Shown: positions 21,159-32,201 of the stretch, piece after piece | Numbering within the stretch: position 1 is the stretch's first letter | Layout of the letters: the number at the start of each line of letters is the position of its first letter | Assembly (NCBI GenBank): GCA_013115145.1 | Contig: JAAPAO010000133.1 | Coordinates: forward strand, 240-64,239 | Length of the DNA: 64,000 nucleotides | Reading direction: 5' to 3' | From: Perkinsus chesapeaki | Taxonomy: Eukaryota > Perkinsozoa > Perkinsida > Perkinsidae | Notes under the pieces: model-generated | Seen by the model: the letters and a program-made list of their open reading frames with translations, nothing else | What the model was told of the DNA's origin: nothing | The model's database searches: none | Program-made: the position numbers and the translations under genes

Positions 21159-24100
21159 ATGTTCTCGAGTCGACGGCACAGGAGCAAACCATCAGGTCTG
21201 CGGAGGGTCCACAGTGAGGAGGAAGACGACGACGTTGAAGAGGTTCAGGAGGTACTAGTTTGGTACACCTCAGTGTTGAAATATCTAAAGGCAGCTGCCT
21301 TGCTTACCATTGGTTATCTCGACGAATCGTCATGGACAGTGGACTACTCGTTGCTTTAAGATGTGAAAGTCTACCGAAATCTCGTGAATTTTCCTCACCT
21401 CCTCGACGTTATGTAGTCGAGCTGCATGCATATATTCTAACTCCCCGTAGGTGGCCGCGGCACCACCATCGGCAGCACCGCTGCTGTCGATAGACGGCAG
21501 CGAGGAGGAGGAGGAGGAGGGTGAGGGCTGCGCTACTAAAGCGGTAACGGTGGTGAAGTCAAAGGAGTCTAGAAGGCTACGGAGGGAGATGAAAAGGGAG
21601 AAGAAAGGTAGAATGGACCACAAAGAACCACGCCGGTCACCATATTCTGCAGGCCTCAAGCCTCGCTCTGCCACTGTCGGAAGCAGCAGAAGCAGTAGCA
21701 CGGAGAATGGCACTAGTGATGTAGTGGACCCGCTGGCACCAGCGATAAGGGGCCATGCGCGCCACACGAGGCGGGCGCAGGAGGATTGGCGGATAGAAGG
21801 CCTCGACACGGAAGGAGGTAGTTTGGATGGTTTGTGGTGGAGGGGACAGACTGGTGGTAGATATCGCTATGCTGGCAAGTGACACTATAGAGATTGAGGA
21901 GGATAATGAGGAGGAGGATGCAGGTGTAACCATAGATGACAGGGAAGTGATGGAAGTTGAGGGTGGCCTGTTTGTGGTAGTAGCCGCCGGGCTCTGGGGT
22001 GACTGGAGCGTGGATGCTTGGCAGGTGGATGGTGACGGGGTAAGCGGCGACGAGCATATCGGTATCACCACTACGGCGGAAGTTGCAGCTAAGAACTTTG
22101 ATAATGACGAAGGTCCTTTAGGGATAGGTAGTGCGGTTGGTGGAGGGAGAGGCAGTGCAGTTACGCTTAGGGCCGGTCACGGTGACTCGGAGAGAGCAGT
22201 CGTCCATACCGATATTTGCTGGAGATGATTACGATGGCATGGAGTTGGATCCTTCAGCCATGGCTGATCCCGAAGTCATTGAATTGGCCAGACGCAAGAG
22301 GCAGAAGAAAAGGGAGGCGACGCGGTAGGGCAGCGGCAGGGGGCACCTTAACCTCCGATTTATATAGCCTTGTGGGAACATGCTTCTCGAGAGCCGATAA
22401 TCGGTGATGCGATACAAAGATATTTGATATAACATGTGTTATTAGAGGATCAATGCGTACTTCTTCTTCTTTCTTGGAACAAGTGCTTATCCTCTATGGA
22501 TCGCTGGAGGAGACATCAGCAGGTCCTCGGAAAACGCCATGGCACCGGTGCAAGCCAGGAAGGGCGAATTTGCTACGATCGATTTGGATCCAGGTGAGTC
22601 TCTGCTGCTGCTGCTGCTCGGCCACTGCTTTGGTCTACATCGGAGCAGGCGAGCCTGGTAATGGTCGGGTGGAGGGCAGCGGCGATGGGCATACTACTAG
22701 AGGGATGCTACGACGGTTGGAGGTAGAGAGGAAGAGGGAACAGGTGAGAGACGAAGCGAAGGATGGGGGTGCAAAATAGAGGTATATAATAGAACACACA
22801 TAGCGGCGGATATTGATATCTGACACTAGGAAGCGTACATTCGAATGTTGGCATGATTCTGAATAGGTCGATATTTGGTATAATGTGTACGTGCAGGATG
22901 TGATGACTGTTAAAGTTTCAGTTGCTGGAGTTCGGCGATGAAGATGATGACACCTGGGCCGATGCCCAAATTAAAAAGGTGAGGAATGCTCTGTGATGTA
23001 GATGATGGTCAACGTCCCCCTAGGTGGCAGGTCTGCAGAAGTTGAAGGAGTTCCAGCAGAAGAGGGCCAACGCTGCCATGGTGGCCGAGAAGACCACTGG
23101 CGAGAAGATGGCCGAAGGTGGGCCCGCTGGATGGATCAACTGGTATACTTCCTGTCAGACCTCTTTGCCGCGGATCCTATCCCTTCCCTTGAAGATGCTC
23201 TGGACGCTGTTTATCGGAAAATCAACTCAGAGAAGGTGCATGTCCGCTCCAACACTTCCTTTGCTGCACTATTGGACCTCCTTCTTCCTACTCCTGAAAT
23301 TTACGTCATCTTTCGCCACGTATTCCACAGCCTCTCAGGCTTGCGTCGCTCAGGTTCATCTGGTGGATCTCCAAGGCCGACACAAGACTCTCGCTGCGGA
23401 GCGAGCGGAGAGCCAAAGATTCCTGGAGAGAATGGAGAGTGAAAGCCTCGAGGAGAACGAGAAGTTGGATGTTCTCACCGTAGGGCGCCAAAACGCGCTA
23501 TTCCGCAGCATCGCTCGTTCCTATCAGGACTTCCGCTCCTATGTGGAGGATCTTGGAAGCTTCCATGATGCCAAGTACGACCAGACGGACAACGCCCTCA
23601 ATTTATTAGACAACATAGAGAAGAATGTAAAGCTTATTGAGTAGAGGATTGCTCAATTTGTTACACTCTCAGGTGTGTGCGGCTCATTACGAAAGGAAGG
23701 CCATGGCGGTGAGGAGCGGGTAGATCATAACATTCAGTGGGATGCTTCACCATTATTGTATCAGATTGCACGGCAACAACAGTGACGATTCGGAGGAGGG
23801 TCAGATAGCTCAGGCGAGGTGAGTGGTTGACACTGGACAGCTAGAGGTGTCAGAATATTTTGTTGGACAGGTTCCAGTGGATCGGTGATCGGAGTTCTGA
23901 AGACGGCTACATCACTTCCGATGGAGAGTATTCTGATGATGGCCTTCGAGACGGAGATCAGTCTTGGCAGGCTCTCGCTCGGGATAAGAAGAAGTTCCTC
24001 AAAGTGGGCGGTCTGCGTTTTGGCACTCGTATTTTAATTACCCGAAAATTAGCAGCTCCTTGTTTCGATCAAGGGACCTTTGGGTTATGAGCCCAACACG

Positions 24101-25436
24101 CTATCCACTGCGCCAAGCTGCTTTGTACTAGAAGGATTTGATGACTTACGACATTCTTGAAGACTAATTGACGCATCTCTCTCTTCTTTATCAGGCGGCT
24201 TATCTACAACTGATGGCCGACGTGTCTGATGACTTCAGAACAGTTAGAGCCATCTGCACCGAGTTTGAAAAGGTGCTGATCTACTTCCCCCCGCCCCGAC
24301 CGACTCCTATCATCATCTCACCTCGCAGGTTCGTACTGCCTGCCCAAAACTGTACAGACAAGCCTTCCTTGGAGCCAGTCTGGAGGAGGCGGTTGCCATT
24401 GCTGTTCGGTAGCCGGCAGCTGGCCAATAGTTACCTCCGCTGTGAGACAATCCTCAGGTACCAATTGCTCTATTGGGACCCTTTCAATTTATCTGACACT
24501 TCATCTGAGGGGGAAGGCGATGATGATGGTGAGCCACGGATAGTCACCACAGTCGATGAAGTGATGGATATGGAATGGTAACGTACGGTAACTGCCTCGC
24601 AGTGTTAGGACATTCGACTTTGTTCAGGTTTGTTAGCCTTAGTGACTACTGCAACCCTCCAGGGCCCCTCTCCATGGAGCAAGCGGGCATGGCACCGAAG
24701 GCAGTGACAGCCGACAGCCTAGTGGTCCCCCATGTAGTTCACGAGTGCCTCTTCGATCGTGTCCGCCACTTCCTTGCGAATGTGTGGGACATAACCAGCG
24801 CAAAGCACGCCAGAATTGTGAAGGAGCTCCTCGCGGTGTGTATCGATTTTGATGAGACCTCAACCGCAGCTGGCTCGCCGTATAAGGATGTCATCTTGCC
24901 GGCTTGCGAGGAGAAGATAGCAGGCCAGATTGATGGACTCATTATTGCCGATGAACAGTGGAAGGTAAGGACCTGAGCGTAGCCTGGTCGCAGCCATTCC
25001 CCTCAGACATTAGCCCCATCGGTGAGACTTCGTGTGCTGCGAAGGTTGGCCAAAATGTAGGCTGGAAGCATCCTGGAAGAGTACACGGAATTCGGTTTCA
25101 GATTCTCATGCGTGAGCTTTGTCGGGACACCCTTCCTCCCGCTGGCCGTTGTTCCTCTGACTAAACTCCTAGTTGATAACATAATCAATCGACTCGGCAG
25201 TTTAACCGATGCCGATGATGCCAAAGAGATACTGGAGAGGGTCCTCAAGGCAATCCCAGAGCACTGGGTTCTACAGGTAATGATAGTGGCCCGAGGGTCC
25301 TCGGGGACTTTACCACCCTCAGATGGCGCCCGATGCTCGAGACGCTATGAAAGTTGCCATACAGGAGGCTTGCCAAACCCTAGAGGTCGACATTAAAGCT
25401 CATTGTCGAGTAGAATGCCTCGCCAGAACCGACTGA
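21159..25436 (+). CDS. PAXBP1-like: PAXBP1/GCFC-domain protein (spliceosome-associated), ~19 exons
   Basis: Confirmed exons: 21159-21251, 21451-21817, 21891-?, ?-22324, 22523-22593, 22649-22743, 22922-22978, 23024-23117, 23331-23626, 23673-23719, 23765-23818, 23871-24003, 24195-24272, 24329-24408, 24458-24577, 24628-24964, 25007-25056, 25102-25276, 25323-25436. The N-terminus (MFSSRRHRSKP, then SEEEDDD) and the motif DPEVIELARRKRQK match GCFC-family proteins, as do DDTWADAQIKK and the following coiled coil. The GCFC domain follows (CPKLYRQAFLGASLEEA, YQLLYWDPFN, VVHECLFDRV, WDITS). PAXBP1/GCFC2 relatives act in spliceosome (intron-lariat) complexes in the nucleus. The region 21950-22150 has competing frames and is unresolved. 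The gene hosts an antisense initiator tRNA gene and ends 48 bp before the retrotransposon. Confidence 0.85.
24050..24122 (-). tRNA. Initiator tRNA-Met (CAT)
   Basis: Minus strand, 73 nt. Acceptor AGCAGCT pairs perfectly with AGCTGCT. The anticodon stem TTGGG/CCCAA with loop CTCATAA gives CAT. Initiator traits are visible: an A1-U72 end pair, three stacked G-C pairs in the anticodon stem, and ATCGAAA in place of TTCG in the T-loop. An ATTTT run follows as terminator. It lies antisense within the PAXBP1-like intron 24004-24194. Confidence 0.93.
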
Positions 25437-25480
25437 CCATACGATGTTTCATCCATTGCTTGTTGCGTTATCAGTTGTGC

Positions 25481-25484
25481 TCTG
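25481..25484. repeat. Target-site duplication, left copy (TCTG)
   Basis: TCTG immediately precedes the 5' LTR and recurs at 31990-31993 immediately after the 3' LTR. Confidence 0.8.
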
Positions 25485-25672
25485 AATTCAGTGTTCAGCA
25501 CTGAAAGCCAAGGCGTTGAGAAACAGTTAAGATAGCAAGTTACGTCGCAGCGTGCTTGCGTACACATTCATCAGTATATAAGCCTTTTTAACCACCCGTC
25601 TGTGGTATTGAGTTACTAGCGGCTTGCCGCATAGTCTCCGTGTACTTATCTCAACAACCCCTACACGGAATT
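25485..25672 (+). repeat. 5' LTR
   Basis: 188 bp starting AATTCAGTGTTC and ending CACGGAATT. TATATAAG at about 25575 may be the TATA box of the element promoter. Confidence 0.93.
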
Positions 25673-25682
25673 TTCTACCGGG

Positions 25683-28600
25683 ATGAGCCAAAATAGTGAT
25701 GACGACGACGCCGTGGTCAACGCCGCCCATGTCCTGGCCGAGTTGGTCAACCCAACACTGAACCAGTTGACACAGGCCATCGGTCAGCTCATAGAGCAAC
25801 AACAAGCTGCCAATAACCTCATGCAAACTATGGTGGAACGACAGGCCGCGAAGGAGAGCGATGACAAGAAGGAGGACACTAAAGTGGAGGACGGCACGCA
25901 CAAGCAAGAACAGCCCCTAATAGGCCCCGTAGTGACCCCAGGCGCGAGTGAGGAGACCCCCCTGAAGCCCTTGAGCCGTAGGCTGAGTTATGCTCCACCA
26001 CCACAGAAAGGAGCCGGATTATGCTTGGGATGCGGGCACAGCCCTTGCCCTACGCCAGTCACCGACCAACAGCTCACGGACGCTCTGAAGGCAGTCAAGC
26101 TGCTCAAGGCGCCGGAGGGCGGTCCCTTCAAAGGCGTATCTGACAATAGAACCGGTATTTCCTTTGAAAGGGAAACGAAGAAGTGTTGCGGCCGAATGTC
26201 ATCTGTTGTTCTCTACCATTATCTACTGCAACACACAACACAGTCGGCGCAAGACGCGTTAGAGGTTGGCGAGGAATGGCCTGCCAACTGTCACAGGGAT
26301 TACGAGATTGCAGTAGGAGGGATATGTACCAAGCTTCTCACGGTCTTCAGTAATCAAGCGTCTTCTGAAGGTATACTTCAAGCATGGAATGCCCTACAAC
26401 AAAAACAGGATGAGAGTGTAGAGAGTTTCATCTCGAGAGTCTTGGCGATGACCACAGAGCTCAGACTGGCCGGCCTAGAACGACCAGAAAGAGAAGTTAA
26501 AGCCAAACTCCGCTGTGGCCTAGCAGAACGAGACCTACAAAGTACCCTACTCCAACATTCTCGCTTGAGCTTAAGTGACTTCATGGAAAAAATGGTGGAA
26601 GAAATGATAGATAGAAGAAGAGAAACTCACTCGGGGGAGTCCACATCCGTCCCGAACCCGAAGAGCACCACATCGACGACATCCAAAGGAGACAAAGCAG
26701 GCGGCCAAAACCCCACCACATCTAAACTACCTCCACCTGTGATAGAACTGGACGAGGTCCACCTCAACGGTATCAATGCTGGCCAGTTACCGAGTGGAGC
26801 GCCAGGGTGCGCACGAGGCTGCGGCGACTCGGCTTGTCGAGGGGTTCGCTACTGCACACTGAAGCTACCAAACCTGCCACCAGAGGCGTGTTCGAGGTGT
26901 GGTCGAGCTCATCCAGCCGATCAGGTCTGCCCGGCGGTCAACAAGGTCTGTGCTCGCTGTAACCGTGGAGGGCACTTTGCGGCGGCCTGTCGCAGCGCCC
27001 CAAGCGGTAGACAGCATTCTCGCCCGACACGTCGATGGCAGGGTGACAGACGCGGACAGTCTCAACAAGCAGCTAAAGGAGATCCTAATGACTCAAATAA
27101 ACAAGACCAATCCAAGGAGGACAAGCAACATAAGGTGACAAATGCAATCATCAACATTGACGACGTGCCATCTGACGACGACATCTTGCCCGACATCTTC
27201 GCGCTGTCAACTAGCCCCCCTCCAAAATCTGCTGATAACAAAACCAGACCCAATAGCGTGCCCACGGAGTCCTTGAAAGGCCCGCAGGTGAAAACACCTG
27301 TTTCGAAAGCCTTCTCTCAACTACCAGGACATGTGATAACCGTGATGGCATTATGGGATACTGGTGCGACAGCAAACTTCGTGAGAGCCGACGTCCTCGA
27401 GACATTGGCCAAAAGGGGAAACACCTCTCTCAGATGGCCCGAAAAAGGGTCGCGTATTAATGCCACCTTGGCCGATAATTTATCTCGAGTCCCACTCCAA
27501 GGGACTTGTCTCCTGGTCTTAAAGACTCCTAGAGCCACAGCTACCATCACTGCTTATGTGGTTCGCCACTTAAGCTTACCCTTGGTCATTGGTGTACCAG
27601 CTCTACAAGCATTAAGAGTCAAACTAGAATTTAGCCCACAAGGACGAGTGAGGATCAGGACTGGTTACGTCGAGGGTACCTACGCAGACCCGTACAGAGG
27701 CGACTTAGTTCAATCTATGACAGCGAGACCAAGGCCATTTATGCCAAGGCCATGTGTTATCCAGCCCGAGCGGAGCCATGATGAGGAACTTACCATTCAC
27801 ACCCTCTCGGCTCCACCGGGCCAACTACTACATCATATGCAGTGGTCGCGTATACAGCCCATATTAAACTTCGTGGACATCAACAACGACACCTCCATAG
27901 AGTGTGAGTTATCGTCCGTGCAAGAGACACCAGTAATGCTTCCAAGAGAAGCGATCCACATAGACTCTACCCGGTCAGGAAGGCTGGTCGCGGACTTCAC
28001 CTACAACAGTGATGCGGATTTCGAAGCACTGCAGGGGAAAGGCTGGAAAGCGGCTGTGAGCAGAGCTCAAAGGTCCTCATATGGCAAAACCCTCGAACAG
28101 AAAAATCTCATCAACGACGCCATCGACAAGCTACTGAGCTCTGACTTTGTCGGTTACCTCAAGCTCAAAACCCTATCACATCCGCCGCCCACGCACAGCA
28201 TTGCAAGATTGTATGAATCTAGTGATCTTATACGCCAAACCCATCTGGTACAAGACCGTTATCTACAAGCTCATCAGCCAGTGTATATACCGGCACAAGC
28301 GGTGTTCAAGCGGACTTCCAGTACTACTCCATGCAGGTTGGTATACGACATGCGCATGGTCAACAAAACCTTCACATTACCGACGGTTAGCAGGTGGAAC
28401 CTATGGGACTACTTGGTACAGGCGTGCACAAGCCCGGTATGTAAGTTCATGGATGCTGAGAAGGCCTTCAATCAAGTCTTACTAACTTCAAAATCGGCAG
28501 CAAGCTGTGCCACAGTATTAATGAAAGCAAAAACTCCACAGGTATCAAGACCCGAAGCATATGTTGTGCTATGGACATCCATGCCCTTTGGAGCTGGGCC

Positions 28601-31529
28601 GAGTCCAGGTGGGTTGGAAGCAGCAACCGAAGTATGGATAGAAGAGTCTAAGCAATTATCGAAGACACTGGTACCTCCACACCTTTCCCATACCAACCCC
28701 TTGCCGGACTTCTACACCCTGGACAGCTTCAAATATTGCAGACCCATCATACAGGATGCCTTCGAGAACCGGCCACTTGAGCCCGGTCCACCCCTCCATC
28801 TGCTGGACTATGTAGACGACTACGCTGTCATCGGCGACTCTCTAGCACAGCTCAATTGGCACACGGACCTCGTCGAGGCCGCTGCAGGCCATAGAGGCTT
28901 CCGCTTCCCAGCCGCCAAGAAGTATCAATCATGGGACTCCGACAATGACAACAAGCTCCTTGGTTATCACCTAAGGAATGATCTTCTATCGCCTGTCTTC
29001 TCTGCCGAACCACTGCCAGAAGGCGCCCCATCACCGGTCACCAAACGGGCGGTGAGCCACACCCTCGCCTCTCTCTATGATCCGTTAGGGAGATACATTG
29101 AACACAACATGATGGGTCGAAGTTTATGGAGATCAGTGGTGGATTCGACCAGAGAAGAGGAGTTACCCTCTGCCCTTACTTGGAACAAGGCCGTTCCCAA
29201 TGGGTTAGTACAAGCCGTTAATCGTTGGGTAAAGGCAGTTTCGGCCCTACCTCCCACGCCGAGGTTTATACCAGTTCGATGGAGACATCCAACATCATCA
29301 GAATACAAACACTGTCAGTTATTAGTCTCCTGTGATGCCTCGAACATCGCCTGGTGTGTCGACGTGAGATCCAAAGTCAACGGACTTCCTATTGGTCCAA
29401 GATTATGTGGTCGTGGTGGTCTGTTTCCACAACGGAGGACCTATAGTCCTGATGGTAGATCGACATCAACTCCAACGTCTACGGTACCAAGGCTTGAGCT
29501 CCACAGTTTACTACAAGCCACCAAGGAACTCCTTAGGCTATGCTCAGCTACCAGAGTCTCGCCTACCACCAATACTACTGCTATTATCATGTCTGACAGT
29601 CTGATTAATATACAAAGGCTGTGTCGTATGGGCAACAGATCCGAGACTGAGCTAGTGAACTGTATCGGTAAGAAGGGGAAGTGCAACTACACCAGAGGTG
29701 ACCTGGCCAAACTTCTAAAGATCAGGCAGAACCTGAAGGATGTACCCATACCAGTCACCCTAATACACCTCCCTTCGGCACTCAACTTGGCTGATGATGG
29801 TTCAAGATGCAGAGCCCCTTCGAGAGGCCCAGAAGAGACGGAGCTGCTGGAAGCAATCTTACAAGACCCGAGCCGACGCCCAAACTACATCCCCGGAGAC
29901 ACTCGTTTCGAAGATTGCTCTTTAGACGAGGACGAGCAGACCAACGACTGTTCCGAAGGTGATGAACCCGGTTCGGTGGCGCTGTGCGCCACAGCTCCAC
30001 AAGCTGGCCCCCTACCAACCCCTTTCAGCGACCAAGCAACCCTTCCCACTTTAACAGAGGCAGATAGGGCAACAATCGACGACGCTATCGAGGATTCCAT
30101 TAAGAAAGACGGCTTCTATAACGCTGTCCGCTCTTACCTCAAGGATGGGACTGTCGCTGATGGGTACTCTCCTGCTAGGCTGAAACGCCAAGCCACTAAC
30201 TTCGAGCTGGATACATGTGGAAGACTCTTTAGGATAGTGAGGCAGCGTCCAGATGCTACGGTGGTGCGCCAACGAGTCATTTCTGGTCATGCTCACGACA
30301 TCATCAACAAGATCATTATTACGCGCCATCTGGAATGGCACCACCTAGGTCCTCAAAAATTGACGATTCGTCTATCTGACTCATTTTATTGGCCCAGACA
30401 GCGTCGCACTGTCACCAGGGCTCTCAAAAGGTGCATCCCCTGTCTGAAGACTAATGCCATCCGTCAGTTCAACTCCAGTGCAGGCTGTCAACATGTAGCA
30501 GATTTACGACCTGGTCAAGTACAAGCATGTGATATCTATCTACCTAATGTGAAAGTCGATGGTGAGCAATCTGGCAATGCCGATCGCATCGTTGCGGCGC
30601 TTGTCATGACAGACCTTGCCTCGGGCTTCCAAAGACTACAACCCATACATGGATCTGCGACATCAGCCAATGTTTGCTCTGCTTTGGATCTACTATTTAC
30701 AAATGTCCACTTTCCTACCGTGCTCATTACTGACAATGGTAAAAGCTTCGTCTCTAACCTAACAGCACGCTGGTGTCGAGACCGGTCTATACTACAGTTA
30801 TCTTGCCCGGTGTACGCCCCGGCTCTGGCGTATTGGGAGAGATCTCACCGTGAGATAAGCCGAGCGTTGAAGGCCTGTTTATTTGATCATACCATGGTGG
30901 GAACTTGGTTCGACAAGTTGGTACAAGTCGTCAACCATCTGAATGATGCTCCGTACAACTCTGATTCGTGGCTCAGCCCCCGCTTGGTGGCGCACCCGCA
31001 TTACGACATTAACCACTACTACAACACAAACAGTGCATCAGTGAACGACCTCGCCAAGAAGCTGACGACCGTGAGCCAACCAGCAGTGGCTGAGCGAGTC
31101 AGAGAAAGCGGCAAGAAGACCTACACTATCCGTATGCTTGATTATCTTAACCATTGGACTACATTTAAGGAAGCTAGTAGAGCGAGAACCCTTGCTCACC
31201 ATGGACGTCCGTGTGATCTTGCTGTCGGAGATACAGTTTTCCACCTCACTGGTCAGTCATCTAAATTATCTTCCAGAGTGGCTGGTCCTTATATTGTTGA
31301 CACCGTTGATGAGGATCACAAAGGTACGGTTATTATCCGTGGAGCTGATCACTGTACGTGTCGTGTATGGGTATCTAACCTTGTCAAAGTACCACCTCTG
31401 AAGTCTGAGGGCGACACTACTACTTCTACTCCAAGCCCTGATTTATCACCTGATGGTTATGCTTGGACATTAGATCATCTTCCTCCAATACAAGTACTTC
31501 CTCCCCCTAACTATCCTGGGAAAAGGTAA
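25683..31529 (+). CDS. Gag-Pol polyprotein of the LTR retrotransposon
   Basis: 1948 aa, ATG at 25683, only 10 nt after the LTR. N-terminal gag part with coiled segments; two zinc knuckles near residues 403-436 (CSRCGRAH, then CARCNRGGHFAAAC). Aspartic protease ALWDTGATANF near residue 556; reverse transcriptase with VYDMRMVN, CKFMDAEKAFN and catalytic YVDD near residue 1042; RNase H with SCDASNIAW near 1215 and SDSLINIQ. Integrase has an HHCC zinc region (TRHLEWHH to CIPCLK), then a DDE core with QACDIY, ITDNGKSF near 1682 and ERSHRE near 1718. All catalytic residues are present and no frameshift or stop is seen. Gag and pol are one frame, so no recoding signal is needed. Confidence 0.95.
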   Translation: MSQNSDDDDAVVNAAHVLAELVNPTLNQLTQAIGQLIEQQQAANNLMQTMVERQAAKESDDKKEDTKVEDGTHKQEQPLIGPVVTPGASEETPLKPLSRRLSYAPPPQKGAGLCLGCGHSPCPTPVTDQQLTDALKAVKLLKAPEGGPFKGVSDNRTGISFERETKKCCGRMSSVVLYHYLLQHTTQSAQDALEVGEEWPANCHRDYEIAVGGICTKLLTVFSNQASSEGILQAWNALQQKQDESVESFISRVLAMTTELRLAGLERPEREVKAKLRCGLAERDLQSTLLQHSRLSLSDFMEKMVEEMIDRRRETHSGESTSVPNPKSTTSTTSKGDKAGGQNPTTSKLPPPVIELDEVHLNGINAGQLPSGAPGCARGCGDSACRGVRYCTLKLPNLPPEACSRCGRAHPADQVCPAVNKVCARCNRGGHFAAACRSAPSGRQHSRPTRRWQGDRRGQSQQAAKGDPNDSNKQDQSKEDKQHKVTNAIINIDDVPSDDDILPDIFALSTSPPPKSADNKTRPNSVPTESLKGPQVKTPVSKAFSQLPGHVITVMALWDTGATANFVRADVLETLAKRGNTSLRWPEKGSRINATLADNLSRVPLQGTCLLVLKTPRATATITAYVVRHLSLPLVIGVPALQALRVKLEFSPQGRVRIRTGYVEGTYADPYRGDLVQSMTARPRPFMPRPCVIQPERSHDEELTIHTLSAPPGQLLHHMQWSRIQPILNFVDINNDTSIECELSSVQETPVMLPREAIHIDSTRSGRLVADFTYNSDADFEALQGKGWKAAVSRAQRSSYGKTLEQKNLINDAIDKLLSSDFVGYLKLKTLSHPPPTHSIARLYESSDLIRQTHLVQDRYLQAHQPVYIPAQAVFKRTSSTTPCRLVYDMRMVNKTFTLPTVSRWNLWDYLVQACTSPVCKFMDAEKAFNQVLLTSKSAASCATVLMKAKTPQVSRPEAYVVLWTSMPFGAGPSPGGLEAATEVWIEESKQLSKTLVPPHLSHTNPLPDFYTLDSFKYCRPIIQDAFENRPLEPGPPLHLLDYVDDYAVIGDSLAQLNWHTDLVEAAAGHRGFRFPAAKKYQSWDSDNDNKLLGYHLRNDLLSPVFSAEPLPEGAPSPVTKRAVSHTLASLYDPLGRYIEHNMMGRSLWRSVVDSTREEELPSALTWNKAVPNGLVQAVNRWVKAVSALPPTPRFIPVRWRHPTSSEYKHCQLLVSCDASNIAWCVDVRSKVNGLPIGPRLCGRGGLFPQRRTYSPDGRSTSTPTSTVPRLELHSLLQATKELLRLCSATRVSPTTNTTAIIMSDSLINIQRLCRMGNRSETELVNCIGKKGKCNYTRGDLAKLLKIRQNLKDVPIPVTLIHLPSALNLADDGSRCRAPSRGPEETELLEAILQDPSRRPNYIPGDTRFEDCSLDEDEQTNDCSEGDEPGSVALCATAPQAGPLPTPFSDQATLPTLTEADRATIDDAIEDSIKKDGFYNAVRSYLKDGTVADGYSPARLKRQATNFELDTCGRLFRIVRQRPDATVVRQRVISGHAHDIINKIIITRHLEWHHLGPQKLTIRLSDSFYWPRQRRTVTRALKRCIPCLKTNAIRQFNSSAGCQHVADLRPGQVQACDIYLPNVKVDGEQSGNADRIVAALVMTDLASGFQRLQPIHGSATSANVCSALDLLFTNVHFPTVLITDNGKSFVSNLTARWCRDRSILQLSCPVYAPALAYWERSHREISRALKACLFDHTMVGTWFDKLVQVVNHLNDAPYNSDSWLSPRLVAHPHYDINHYYNTNSASVNDLAKKLTTVSQPAVAERVRESGKKTYTIRMLDYLNHWTTFKEASRARTLAHHGRPCDLAVGDTVFHLTGQSSKLSSRVAGPYIVDTVDEDHKGTVIIRGADHCTCRVWVSNLVKVPPLKSEGDTTTSTPSPDLSPDGYAWTLDHLPPIQVLPPPNYPGKR

Positions 31530-31801
31530 ATCTCCTTCATTGAATTATCAGGTTTATGCCCTTCTCTGATGCCGATAAGCCCGCATTGGTGGTGAATCTT
31601 ATCCATCTGAGTCGTGGTGCACGTAGCGTGCGTTATTATCTTACTAATGTAATGAGTCCGTTCAGGTCTCTCGTGACATCGTCTCACATTAGCATCTTCG
31701 TTCGAGTCTTGATTATTGATAGAGGCTTCATATGGTGTTAAGCTGATCCTGTTAGCGAGACTCATTCAGTATCTGATGTTTGTTGGCAGCCGCGGCGGGA
31801 G
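31530..31801 (+). other. 3' untranslated part of the retrotransposon
   Basis: Non-coding between the pol stop and the 3' LTR. The purine-rich GGCGGGAG at 31794-31801 abuts the LTR and is the best candidate for the polypurine tract, although it is short. Confidence 0.6.
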
Positions 31802-31989
31802 AATTCAGTGTTCAGCACTGAAAGCCAAGGCGTTGAGAAACAGTTAAGATAGCAAGTGACGTCGCAGCGTGCTTGCGTACACATTCATCAGTATATAAGC
31901 CTTTTTAACCACCCGTCTGTGGTATTGAGTTACTAGCGGCTTGCCGCATAGTCTCCGTGTACTTATCTCAACAACCCCTACACGGAATT
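31802..31989 (+). repeat. 3' LTR
   Basis: 188 bp, identical to the 5' LTR except for one T/G difference in the GCAAGTKACGTC segment. Followed by the TCTG duplication. Confidence 0.93.
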
Positions 31990-32201
31990 TCTGCCTAAAT
32001 CGATTACCGCGGCGCGCGCGATTGACGAACTGGCATTTTTGCTCTTCACCGTGTTGCCTTTACGGAAGCTGAGTGTTGAACTACACTAGTGTTTGCGGTC
32101 TGTTATATGTTATTTATGGGGCCTATATACGCCTGCCTTGGACCTCTTAGCTGTCCTATCATAGATAGCTCACTTCTTGCCGTAGTATTGTTTATAGAGT
32201 A

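Larger units (their letters stand above)
25485..31989 (+). mobile_element. Complete BEL/Pao-like LTR retrotransposon
   Basis: 6505 bp with two 188-bp direct LTRs differing at one position, TCTG target duplications on both sides and one uninterrupted gag-pol ORF. LTR ends are inverted repeats (AATTC...GAATT) rather than TG...CA. Near-identical LTRs and an intact ORF point to recent insertion. The order protease-RT-RNase H-integrase, plus RT/RNase H junction motifs (YDPLG, SLWR, RLELHSLL, DDGSRC), favour the BEL/Pao group over copia. Confidence 0.93.

Noticed and set aside
25673-25700. Primer-binding site complementary to the initiator tRNA anticodon arm
   Set aside because: GGGATGAGCC matches GGCTCAT plus CCC only with a gap, too weak to claim.
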